Positions 17,690 through 24,525 of a stretch of 64,000 nt of DNA are shown here, in pieces. Origin of the DNA: Candidatus Rokuibacteriota bacterium (GTDB lineage: Bacteria > Methylomirabilota > Methylomirabilia > Rokubacteriales > CSP1-6); contig QHSP01000027.1 in the NCBI GenBank assembly GCA_003220495.1, positions 1 to 64,000 of the forward strand, written 5' to 3'. Made by a program: the position numbers and the translations under genes. The notes beneath the pieces were generated by a model. It did not search any database, had not been told where the DNA came from, and was given only the letters and a program-made list of their open reading frames with translations. Position 1 is the stretch's first letter, and each line of letters opens with the position of its first letter.

Positions 17690-19026
17690 GCCGGTCTCGA
17701 GGCGACGACCAGGAGCCCGTCAACCGGCTTCTTCAGCTCGAGCCGAAGGTGAACGTGCGTGACCTTTCGGGGCTCGAGCCGCGCGCCGGCCAGGACCTGC
17801 CGCACGTACGCCTCGGTGTGGCTGTAGCGGCCGTGAGGGTTGATCTTGTAGCCCTGCGGCGCCTCATCCTCGCTCGCGCGCTCGAGCGTGAACACCAGGT
17901 GCCCGCCCGTCCGCAGCCCGCGCTGCGCCGCCGCCATCGCGACCGTCAGATCGCCGAAGTAGACCAGGGTGTCGGCCGACACCACGAGGTCCCAGGCCGC
18001 CGGCACCGCCCCGACGAACGCCGTCAGCTCGCCGAGGATCAGCTCGTCGTAGAGCTTTCGGAGGCCGGCTCGCTTGAGCATCTCGAGCGAGAGATCGACG
18101 CCGACCAGGCGCCGGGCGAACGGCTTGAAGTGCTCGCCGCAGAGTCCGGTGCCGCAGCCGGCGTCGAGAATGTCGAGGCGGGCCGGGGAGCCCATCACGT
18201 CGGCCGCCGCCTGCGCCACCAGCGCCGGCGCGCGATACTGGAGCTTCTCGAGGACCTGGTCGAAGCTGTCGGCGAAGCTCTCGAAGATGGTCCGTACGGC
18301 CGCATCCGAGGCGCGCGCCGGGACCTCGCGTCCCGTGCACGCCGCCAGCAGGTGCGCCGCGACTGGATTGTCCGGCTCGAGGGACAGCCACTTCCGGTAT
18401 ACGTCCGCCGCTTCGTCGATGCGGCCCCACCCGTAGAGCGCAGCCCCGAGTCGTCGATACGAGTCGAAGTGAAACGGCCGCAGCAGCACCGCCTGCCGGT
18501 ACGCGGTGAGCGCCTCCGACATGCGGTCGAGCGCCTCGAGAGCCTTGCCGAGATTGAGGTGGGCGTCGGCCATCTCGGGCCGGAGCGCGATGGCCCGCTC
18601 GTAGAACGCCACCGCGTGCTCGGGACGCATCTGGTGCTGGAGCACGTTGCCGAGGTTATTGTGCGCGTCGGCCATGTCGGGCTGCAGCTCGATCGCCCGC
18701 TCGTAACACTTCGCGGCCTCCTCGGCGCGCTTCTGCTGCTGGAGCACGTTGCCGAGGTTGTTGTGCGCATCGGCGTACTCCGGCGCGAGCTCGACCGCCC
18801 GGCGAATCGAAGTCTCCGCCTCCGCCGGACGCCCGAGCCGGAACGCGACCACTCCACGGAAGTTCCACGCATCGGGATAGTCGGGTACCAGCGCGAGGAT
18901 GCGGCGATAGAGCTCCTCGGCGGCCTCCAGGCGATCCTCCTCCTCCAGATCGCGCGCGTACGCCATCGCCTCCGCGAGCCCGAGCTCCCCCTTCGCCGTC
19001 GCGCCCGCGTCGTCACCCGTCGCCAC
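17686..19026 (-). CDS. TPR-repeat SAM-dependent methyltransferase
   Basis: 446 aa from GTG 19026; a GTG at 19098 would add 24 residues of doubtful value, and neither has a clear ribosome-binding site. The N-terminal half has about six tetratricopeptide repeats (several read ADAHNNLGNVLQ). The C-terminal half is a class I methyltransferase with motif I LDILDAGCGTGLCG, acidic loop VGVDLSLEM and motif post-II DLVVSADTLVYFGDL. TPRs probably recruit a protein or carrier substrate. The stop overlaps the convergent thioredoxin gene's stop by 4 bp. Confidence 0.88.
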   Translation of the reverse strand: MATGDDAGATAKGELGLAEAMAYARDLEEEDRLEAAEELYRRILALVPDYPDAWNFRGVVAFRLGRPAEAETSIRRAVELAPEYADAHNNLGNVLQQQKRAEEAAKCYERAIELQPDMADAHNNLGNVLQHQMRPEHAVAFYERAIALRPEMADAHLNLGKALEALDRMSEALTAYRQAVLLRPFHFDSYRRLGAALYGWGRIDEAADVYRKWLSLEPDNPVAAHLLAACTGREVPARASDAAVRTIFESFADSFDQVLEKLQYRAPALVAQAAADVMGSPARLDILDAGCGTGLCGEHFKPFARRLVGVDLSLEMLKRAGLRKLYDELILGELTAFVGAVPAAWDLVVSADTLVYFGDLTVAMAAAQRGLRTGGHLVFTLERASEDEAPQGYKINPHGRYSHTEAYVRQVLAGARLEPRKVTHVHLRLELKKPVDGLLVVASRPA

Positions 19027-19111
19027 GGAGGAGATTCTAGTCCATCCTCTTGACTCCGCGGCCCGATCGGGCGAGCCTCGCGTGGGGCCGGGGGTCACCG
19101 GGCTACCAGTC

Positions 19112-19222
19112 GTGCGCGCTGCAGGCCGTCGCGGGGCTGGGGCCCCGCCGGCCGAGGCGCGCCTATAAGTCGTGCGCGCTGCAGGCCGTCGCGGGGCTGG
19201 GGCCCCGCCGCCGAGGCGCGCC
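19112..19222. repeat. Tandem REP-like element copies R2a and R2b
   Basis: Two copies of the same GC-rich unit in direct orientation, 19112-19163 and 19172-19222, with a 60-bp period. The second lacks one G within CCGGCC. A third partial trace, GCGCCTATAAA, follows at about 19229-19239. Both full copies carry the GCGGGGC-TGGG-GCCCCGC hairpin. The array lies in the 5' region of E1 beta, whose GGAGGG ribosome-binding site follows 20 nt later. Confidence 0.9.
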
Positions 19223-19250
19223 TATAACGCGCCTATAAACGGAGGGCGTC

Positions 19251-20237
19251 ATGAGCGAGCGGGAGCTGACGTACGGCGAGGCGGTCAAGGAAGCGATCGC
19301 AGAGGAAATGCGACGCGATCCGCGCGTGTTCCTCATCGGCGAAGACGTGGCCGAGGCCGGCCACCCGTTCAAGACGCTCACCGGGCTCGTGCAGGAGTTC
19401 GGCACCCAGCGGATCATCGACACGCCCATCTCGGAGCCCGGCTACGCCGGCATCGGCGTCGGCGCGGCGATGACGGGCATGCGGCCGGTCGTCGACGTGA
19501 TGTTCGGTGACTTCATCACCTTGACCATGGATCAGATGGTCAACCAGGCCGCCAAGGCGCACTACATGTCGGGCGGCAAGATCAAGGTGCCGATCGTCTT
19601 TCGCACGACCCTCGGCGCGACGCGCCGCTCGGCCGCCCAGCACTCGCAGTCGCTTCACGCGTGGGTGAGCCACATCCCCGGCCTCAAGGTCGCGCTGCCC
19701 TCCGGCCCGTACGAGGCCAAGGGCTTGATGAAGACGGCCATCCGCGACGACAGCCCGGTCGTCATCTTCGAGGACAAGATGATGTACCGGGTCAAGGGTC
19801 CGGTCCCGGCCGAGGACTACACGATCCCGTTCGGCGTCGCCGAGGTGAAGCGGGTCGGGACGGACATCACGATCGTCGCGACCAGCAGCATGGTCGCGGT
19901 CGCCCTCGGCGCCGCCAAGCTGCTCGAGGAAGCAGGGATCAGCGCCGAGGTGATCGACCCGCGCACGACGTGGCCGCTCGACAAGAAGACCTTGATCGAG
20001 TCAGCTCAAAAAACCTCGCGCGCGATCGTGGTCGACGAGGGCTACGAGCGCTACGGCGTCACCGCCGAGATCGCCTCGGTGATCGCCGAAGGCGCCTTCT
20101 ATCATCTCGACGCGCCGGTGAAGCGCATCGGCGCCATGGACGTGCCGGTGCCGTTCTCCCCGGTGCTCGAGGACCTCACGGTGCCGACGGAGAAGGCGGT
20201 CGCCGACGCGGCGAAAGCGCTGTGCCGGAAAGCATAA
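19251..20237 (+). CDS. pdhB: Pyruvate/acetoin dehydrogenase E1 component, beta subunit
   Basis: Transketolase-like beta subunit of 328 aa that pairs with E1 alpha. Typical segments are GEDVAEAGHPFKTLTGL, DTPISEPGYAGIGVGAAMTG and IDPRTTWPLDKKTL. The ATG at 19251 has GGAGGG upstream. Its stop TAA shares one base with the start ATG of the threonine aldolase gene (TAATG), so the two are coupled. The cognate E1 alpha is at 145, about 18 kb upstream, with other genes between. Confidence 0.94.
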   Translation: MSERELTYGEAVKEAIAEEMRRDPRVFLIGEDVAEAGHPFKTLTGLVQEFGTQRIIDTPISEPGYAGIGVGAAMTGMRPVVDVMFGDFITLTMDQMVNQAAKAHYMSGGKIKVPIVFRTTLGATRRSAAQHSQSLHAWVSHIPGLKVALPSGPYEAKGLMKTAIRDDSPVVIFEDKMMYRVKGPVPAEDYTIPFGVAEVKRVGTDITIVATSSMVAVALGAAKLLEEAGISAEVIDPRTTWPLDKKTLIESAQKTSRAIVVDEGYERYGVTAEIASVIAEGAFYHLDAPVKRIGAMDVPVPFSPVLEDLTVPTEKAVADAAKALCRKA

Positions 20238-21271
20238 TGCGCATCGACGTCGATCTCTTCAGCGACACGGTCACGCGACCCACCGCCGAGATGCGCCGCT
20301 TCATGTGCGACGCCGAGGTGGGCGACGAGCAGAAGCTCGAGGACCCGACGGTCAATCTACTCTGTGAGATGGTCGCCGAGCTTCTCGGCAAGGACGCCGC
20401 GGTGTTCCTCCCGTCGGGCACCATGTGCAACGAGATCGCGCTGCGCGTGCACGCGCGGGCCGGCGAAGAGGTGATCGCCCATCACACCGCGCATCCGATC
20501 CACTTCGAGACGGGCGGGCCGGCGGCGCTCGCCGGTGTCAACGTGCGATCCGTCGACGGCGCGCGCGGTCAGTTCGACGCGGCCGCGGTCGAGGCCGCGG
20601 TGCGCCCTTCTTCACGGTACGCGCCCCGCAGCCGCCTGGTCTGGGTGGAGCAGACCAGTAATCTCGGCGGCGGCTCCGTGTGGCCGCTCGAGCGCATCGA
20701 GGCGGTGACGGCGGTCGCGCGACGTCACGGCCTGGCGACGCACATGGACGGCGCGCGCCTTATGAACGCCGTCGTCGCGAGCGGTGTGTCCGCGCGGGAC
20801 TACGCGGCGACGTTCGACTCGGTGTGGATCGACTTCACCAAGGGCCTCGGCGCTCCCGTCGGCGCGGCGCTCGCGGGCTCGCGCGCGTTCATCGACGAGG
20901 CGTGGCGATGCAAGCAGCAAATGGGCGGCGCCATGCGCCAGGCCGGAATCATCGCGGCCGGCGGCGTGTGGGCGCTGCGCCACCACGTCAAGCGCCTGGC
21001 CGAGGATCACGCGAACGCGCGCCGTCTGGCCGAAGGCCTGGCCGGCCTCCCGGGTGTGAGCGTCGATCCGAAGACGATCGACACGAACATCGTCTTCTTC
21101 GATCTGACCGGCGCGCTGGCGGCGGGCGTTGCGGTCGAGCGCATGCTCGCTCGCGGCGTGCGCATGGGTGCCTCGGGGGCGCGCACGATTCGCGCCGTCA
21201 CCCATCTGGACGTCGATGCCGCCGCGATCGAGCGGGCGCTCTCGGTAGCTCGCGAAGTGTTCACCGCGTGA
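20237..21271 (+). CDS. ltaE: Low-specificity L-threonine aldolase
   Basis: PLP-dependent fold-type I lyase of 344 aa that cleaves threonine or allo-threonine to glycine and acetaldehyde. The N-terminal LFSDTVTRPTAEMRRFM and GDEQKLEDPTVNLL are characteristic. The Schiff-base Lys lies in DFTKGLGAPVGA and the PLP-binding Asp in THMDGARL. It overlaps the E1 beta stop by 1 nt and precedes E2 by 13 nt, an unusual insertion of an aldolase inside a dehydrogenase-complex operon. Acetaldehyde released here is a two-carbon unit, but a direct metabolic link is speculation. Confidence 0.92.
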   Translation: MRIDVDLFSDTVTRPTAEMRRFMCDAEVGDEQKLEDPTVNLLCEMVAELLGKDAAVFLPSGTMCNEIALRVHARAGEEVIAHHTAHPIHFETGGPAALAGVNVRSVDGARGQFDAAAVEAAVRPSSRYAPRSRLVWVEQTSNLGGGSVWPLERIEAVTAVARRHGLATHMDGARLMNAVVASGVSARDYAATFDSVWIDFTKGLGAPVGAALAGSRAFIDEAWRCKQQMGGAMRQAGIIAAGGVWALRHHVKRLAEDHANARRLAEGLAGLPGVSVDPKTIDTNIVFFDLTGALAAGVAVERMLARGVRMGASGARTIRAVTHLDVDAAAIERALSVAREVFTA

Positions 21272-21284
21272 GCGCGGAGCCCTG

Positions 21285-22622
21285 ATGCCGACCAACGTCA
21301 TCATGCCCGCCCTCGAGTTGGCGCAGGAGACCGGCAAGGTCGTCCACTGGCTCAAGCGCCCGGGTGACGCCGTCCACAAGGGCGAACCGATCGTCGAGAT
21401 CGAGACCGACAAGGTCACGGTCGAGATCGAGGCGCCGGCCTCCGGCGTGTTGCGCGACGTGACCGCGGCCGAGGGCGACGTGGTGCCGGTGGGACGGACG
21501 ATCGCCCTCATCGTCGCGGCCGGCGAGGCCGGCGGCGCGACCGCCGCGGCGCCTGTCATGGCACCCGCCAGCGCGGCCGCGACCGGCGCCATCCCGGCGC
21601 CGCCGGCGATGAGCGGCGTGTCGGCCGGGGCGGTGAAGGCGTCGCCACTCGCGCGCAAGATCGCCGAGCAGCATGGTGTCGATCTCGGACGCGTCAGGAC
21701 GGCGAGCGGTCGGATCGAGAAGGCCGACGTCTTGGCCTACGTCGAGAGCCAGAAGTCGTCCGCGGCCGGTAACGGGCGAGCCGGGCGGTTGGTCACGGCG
21801 TCACCCAAGGCGCGTCGTCTCGCTAACGAGCGCGGGCTCGACATCGCCGCGCTTCACGGCTCGGGGCCGGGCGGGGCCGTCCTGGCCGACGACGTGCCGA
21901 CGGCGGCTCGCCCGGCGGTGACCCCCCCGGTCCCCGCCGCGCCGCGCGAGGCCGCCCCGGGCGTCGGCACCGTCTGGCGGATCATGGCCGAGCGCATGAC
22001 GACGAGCTGGACGACCGCGCCTCACTTCTATCTCGTGCGCGAGGTCAACGTGACCCGTCTGGCCTCGTGGCTCGACCAGGCGCGCAAGCAGAGGGGCGCG
22101 CACGTCACCTACACCGATCTGCTGGTCAAGCTCGTCGCGGCGGCGCTCTCGCGGCATCCGCGCGTGAACGCGTCGTGGAGAGACGGCGCGATCGCGCAGA
22201 ACACCGACATCAACATCGGACTCGCGGTCGCCATCGACGACGGCCTCGTCGTCCCCGTCATCCATCGCGCCGATACCTTGCCCCTGCCCGAGCTCGCGGC
22301 CCGGCGCGCGGACGTGGTGAGCCGCGCCCAGGCCGGCAAGCTGCGCCCGGCCGACATCCAGGGCGGGGGATTCACGATCAGTAATCTCGGGATGTTCGGT
22401 GTCGACGCGTTCAACGCGATCGTCAATCCGCCGCAGGCCGCGATCCTCGCCGTCGGGCGTATCGCCGACCGCGTGGTCGCGCTCAACGGCCAGCCGGTCG
22501 TCCAGCCGACGATGGTGTTGACCTTGTCCTGCGACCATCGCGCGCTCGACGGCGCGCGCGCCGCCCAGTTCCTCGGGACGCTCGCCGACCTCACGGAGGA
22601 GCCCCTGGCATTGCTCGTTTGA
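21285..22622 (+). CDS. pdhC: Dihydrolipoamide acyltransferase (E2) with two subunit-binding domains
   Basis: E2 core of the 2-oxoacid/acetoin dehydrogenase complex, 445 aa. There is one lipoyl domain (1-77) with acceptor Lys43 in ETDKVTVEIEA. An Ala/Pro-rich linker follows, then two peripheral subunit-binding domains, about 117-155 (KASPLARKIAEQHGVDL) and 170-207 (TASPKARRLANERGLDI). The catalytic domain ends with H418-R-A-L-D422 in CDHRALDG. Most E2 proteins have one binding domain, so the pair is notable. It is the last gene of the E1 beta-aldolase-E2 operon. Confidence 0.94.
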   Translation: MPTNVIMPALELAQETGKVVHWLKRPGDAVHKGEPIVEIETDKVTVEIEAPASGVLRDVTAAEGDVVPVGRTIALIVAAGEAGGATAAAPVMAPASAAATGAIPAPPAMSGVSAGAVKASPLARKIAEQHGVDLGRVRTASGRIEKADVLAYVESQKSSAAGNGRAGRLVTASPKARRLANERGLDIAALHGSGPGGAVLADDVPTAARPAVTPPVPAAPREAAPGVGTVWRIMAERMTTSWTTAPHFYLVREVNVTRLASWLDQARKQRGAHVTYTDLLVKLVAAALSRHPRVNASWRDGAIAQNTDINIGLAVAIDDGLVVPVIHRADTLPLPELAARRADVVSRAQAGKLRPADIQGGGFTISNLGMFGVDAFNAIVNPPQAAILAVGRIADRVVALNGQPVVQPTMVLTLSCDHRALDGARAAQFLGTLADLTEEPLALLV

Positions 22623-22637
22623 GGGGTGGGATCGGGA

Positions 22638-22643
22638 TATACT
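22638..22643 (+). promoter_or_regulatory. Candidate -10 box (TATACT) for dsbA-like gene
   Basis: TATACT followed by an A/T-rich run (TTTAAAA) 14 nt before the ATG at 22657, in a GC-rich genome. No good -35 at the ideal distance (TTGCTC at 22612 is 20 nt away). It suggests independent transcription of the DsbA gene with a very short leader. Confidence 0.4.
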
Positions 22644-22656
22644 TTTAAAACGACCC

Positions 22657-23409
22657 ATGCATAGCGTCCGACGCTTCGCTGTCGCCGGTCTCGTCGGTCT
22701 CGTCATGGCGGTGTTCGTCGCCGGCCTCGCGGTCGGCGCGGATGAGCCGAAGCTCTCCCAGCAAGAGATCGAGAAGATCGTCCGCGACTATCTCCTGCGG
22801 GAGCCCGAGGTGCTCGCGGAGGCCTTCCGGCGCCTGCAGCAACGGCAGTCGGCGTCGGCCGCGACGAAGTCGAAGCAGGCCATCCACGATCACCGGCAGG
22901 GCCTCTTCGCGGATCAGGGCTCGCCCGTCGAGGGGAACGCGCAGGGGAAGGTCACCATCGTCGAGTTCTTCGACTATCGGTGCGTCCACTGCCGCAACGT
23001 CGCGTCCACGATCGATCAGATCGTGAGCTCGAACGCGTCCGTGCGCGTCGTCTACAAGAACTTCCCGGTGCTCGGCGAGCCTTCGGTCCTCGCGGCCCGA
23101 GCTGCCGTCGCCGCCCAGCAGCAGGGAGGATGGCCGAAGCTCCATCGGGCCCTGCTCGCGTTCGACGGTGACTTCACGCTCGAGGCGATCCTGGCCCTTG
23201 GCGCGTCGGTCGGACTCGACTCCACGAAGCTCAAGACCGACATGGTGTCGCCGGAGACCGACCGGGCCCTGCAGGCCAACCTGACTCTCGCGGCCGCGCT
23301 CGGGCTCGATGCGACTCCGAGCTTCGTGATCGGCGATCGCGTCATTCGGGGAGCCCTGTCCCCTGAGGCCTTTCAAGCGCTCGTCAACGAAGAAACCGCC
23401 AAGCGGTAA
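22657..23409 (+). CDS. DsbA-family thiol:disulfide oxidoreductase
   Basis: 250 aa periplasmic thioredoxin-fold protein. The signal peptide is 1-27 (cleavage near AVGA). A helical region with KLSQQEIEKIVRDYLLREPEV follows, then the DsbA core with active site C109-V-H-C112 in FFDYRCVHC and the cis-Pro loop TPSFVIGDRVIRG. This layout resembles the BdbD/ScsC-like group. It directly precedes the formate dehydrogenase locus, whose periplasmic subunit could be a client, though it has its own promoter-like sequence. Confidence 0.9.
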   Translation: MHSVRRFAVAGLVGLVMAVFVAGLAVGADEPKLSQQEIEKIVRDYLLREPEVLAEAFRRLQQRQSASAATKSKQAIHDHRQGLFADQGSPVEGNAQGKVTIVEFFDYRCVHCRNVASTIDQIVSSNASVRVVYKNFPVLGEPSVLAARAAVAAQQQGGWPKLHRALLAFDGDFTLEAILALGASVGLDSTKLKTDMVSPETDRALQANLTLAAALGLDATPSFVIGDRVIRGALSPEAFQALVNEETAKR

Positions 23410-23449
23410 GCACGCGCGACCCCCGTCTGGAACCTTTAGCGCCTCGCGA

Positions 23450-23465
23450 GCGGCCGCGGGGCCGC
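23450..23465 (+). terminator. Hairpin after dsbA-like gene
   Basis: GCGGCC-GCGG-GGCCGC forms a 6-bp GC stem with a 4-nt loop, 41 nt after the DsbA stop and before the fdhD promoter. There is no T-run, so it is at most a factor-assisted terminator. Confidence 0.3.
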
Positions 23466-23477
23466 CCGCAATAGCGC

Positions 23478-23507
23478 TTGACTGGGCGTTCCATAAACGT
23501 CTAGAAT
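23478..23507 (+). promoter_or_regulatory. Sigma-70-type promoter of the formate dehydrogenase locus
   Basis: TTGACT at 23478-23483, an 18-nt spacer and TAGAAT at 23502-23507, each differing from consensus by one base. The surrounding 100 bp are AT-richer than the genome. Transcription would start near 23514 and run about 85 nt to fdhD. This is the clearest sigma-70 promoter in the window. Confidence 0.65.
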
Positions 23508-23598
23508 CATGTCCGAAATAGCATATGGCGCGTACGCCGTAGGCTAATTCGAGCGACAAGAATCCCAAAAGATAGACTCTGGTTCTATGGGAGAGCCG

Positions 23599-24462
23599 AT
23601 GAGTCTAGATCCTGATCTAGAAGTTCCACGGGGCGTTCCCGTCGTTCGTCATCGCGTTGTCAAGGTGCGTGATCGGGGCGCCTCGGAATGCCAGGATCAC
23701 CTCGCCGTCGAGGAGCCACTCGAGATCCGCCTCGGCGGCATCAGCCTCAGCGTCACGATGCGAACCCCAGGCGAGGACGAGGAGCTCGTCGCGGGCTTTC
23801 TCTTCTCCGAGGGTGTGATTGCTGGCGCCGACGATCTCGACGTCATCGCCCGGTACCGCGGCCCCGACGGAGATCCTGACGACGGGAACGTGATGAACGT
23901 GCTGCTGAAGGGCGACGTGCGGGTCGCGAAAGACCGGCTGCGTCGCAACTTCGTCGCCTCCTCGTCCTGCGGCCTCTGTGGCAAGGCGACGATCGAGGCG
24001 ATCCGGGCGGCGCTTCCCCCGGTGCGATCCGACCTCGTGATCCCCATCGATCGGCTCAACCGGCTCGCGGCGGCGATGCACGACGCCCAGTCGACGTTCG
24101 AGAAGACCGGAGGGCTACACGCCGCCGGTCTCTTCGGCGCCGACGGGCGGTTGATCGTGCTGCGGGAGGACATCGGTCGCCACAACGCCGTCGACAAGGT
24201 CATCGGTCACATGGTGCTGGCCCGCTCCGTGCCGCTCGACCGGCACGTGCTCATGATCAGCGGGCGCGTGAGCTTTGAGATCATGCAGAAAGCCCTGACC
24301 GCCCGGATTCCCGTGATCGCCGCGGTGTCGGCGCCGTCCAGTATGGCGGTGCAGATGGCGCTCGCCGCCGACATGACCCTGATCGGGTTCGTGCGAAACG
24401 GCGGGTTCAATCTCTACGCCGGCGCCCATCGGGTGACGCCGAGCGTTGCGGAACACGCGTGA
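23599..24462 (+). CDS. fdhD: Formate dehydrogenase accessory sulfurtransferase FdhD
   Basis: 287 aa from ATG 23599, chosen for GGGAG 5 nt upstream; ATG 23587 is an alternative. FdhD accepts sulfur from a desulfurase and transfers it to the molybdenum/tungsten bis-MGD cofactor of formate dehydrogenase. The essential CxxC pair is in SSCGLCG (about C124 and C127). Other family segments are EEPLEIRLGG, RTPGEDEELVAGFLFSEGV and REDIGRHNAVDKVIG. It opens the fdh locus behind a good promoter and precedes the Sec-containing catalytic subunit. Confidence 0.96.
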   Translation: MSLDPDLEVPRGVPVVRHRVVKVRDRGASECQDHLAVEEPLEIRLGGISLSVTMRTPGEDEELVAGFLFSEGVIAGADDLDVIARYRGPDGDPDDGNVMNVLLKGDVRVAKDRLRRNFVASSSCGLCGKATIEAIRAALPPVRSDLVIPIDRLNRLAAAMHDAQSTFEKTGGLHAAGLFGADGRLIVLREDIGRHNAVDKVIGHMVLARSVPLDRHVLMISGRVSFEIMQKALTARIPVIAAVSAPSSMAVQMALAADMTLIGFVRNGGFNLYAGAHRVTPSVAEHA

Positions 24463-24525
24463 GGATTCGGATGTTATGGCTCGACGATACCAACGCTGCT
24501 CTCGCTTCGTAGGAGGGACGCGACC

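Noticed and set aside
15670-19053. Very long open frame (1127 codons) spanning several genes on the plus strand
   Set aside because: It runs across the LLM, thioredoxin-like and TPR-methyltransferase genes in another frame. Its translation is Arg/Ala/Pro-rich without motifs, a by-product of high GC.
19112-19239. CRISPR array
   Set aside because: Only two to three units with 8-bp separations and no variable spacers; no cas genes. These are tandem REP-like units.
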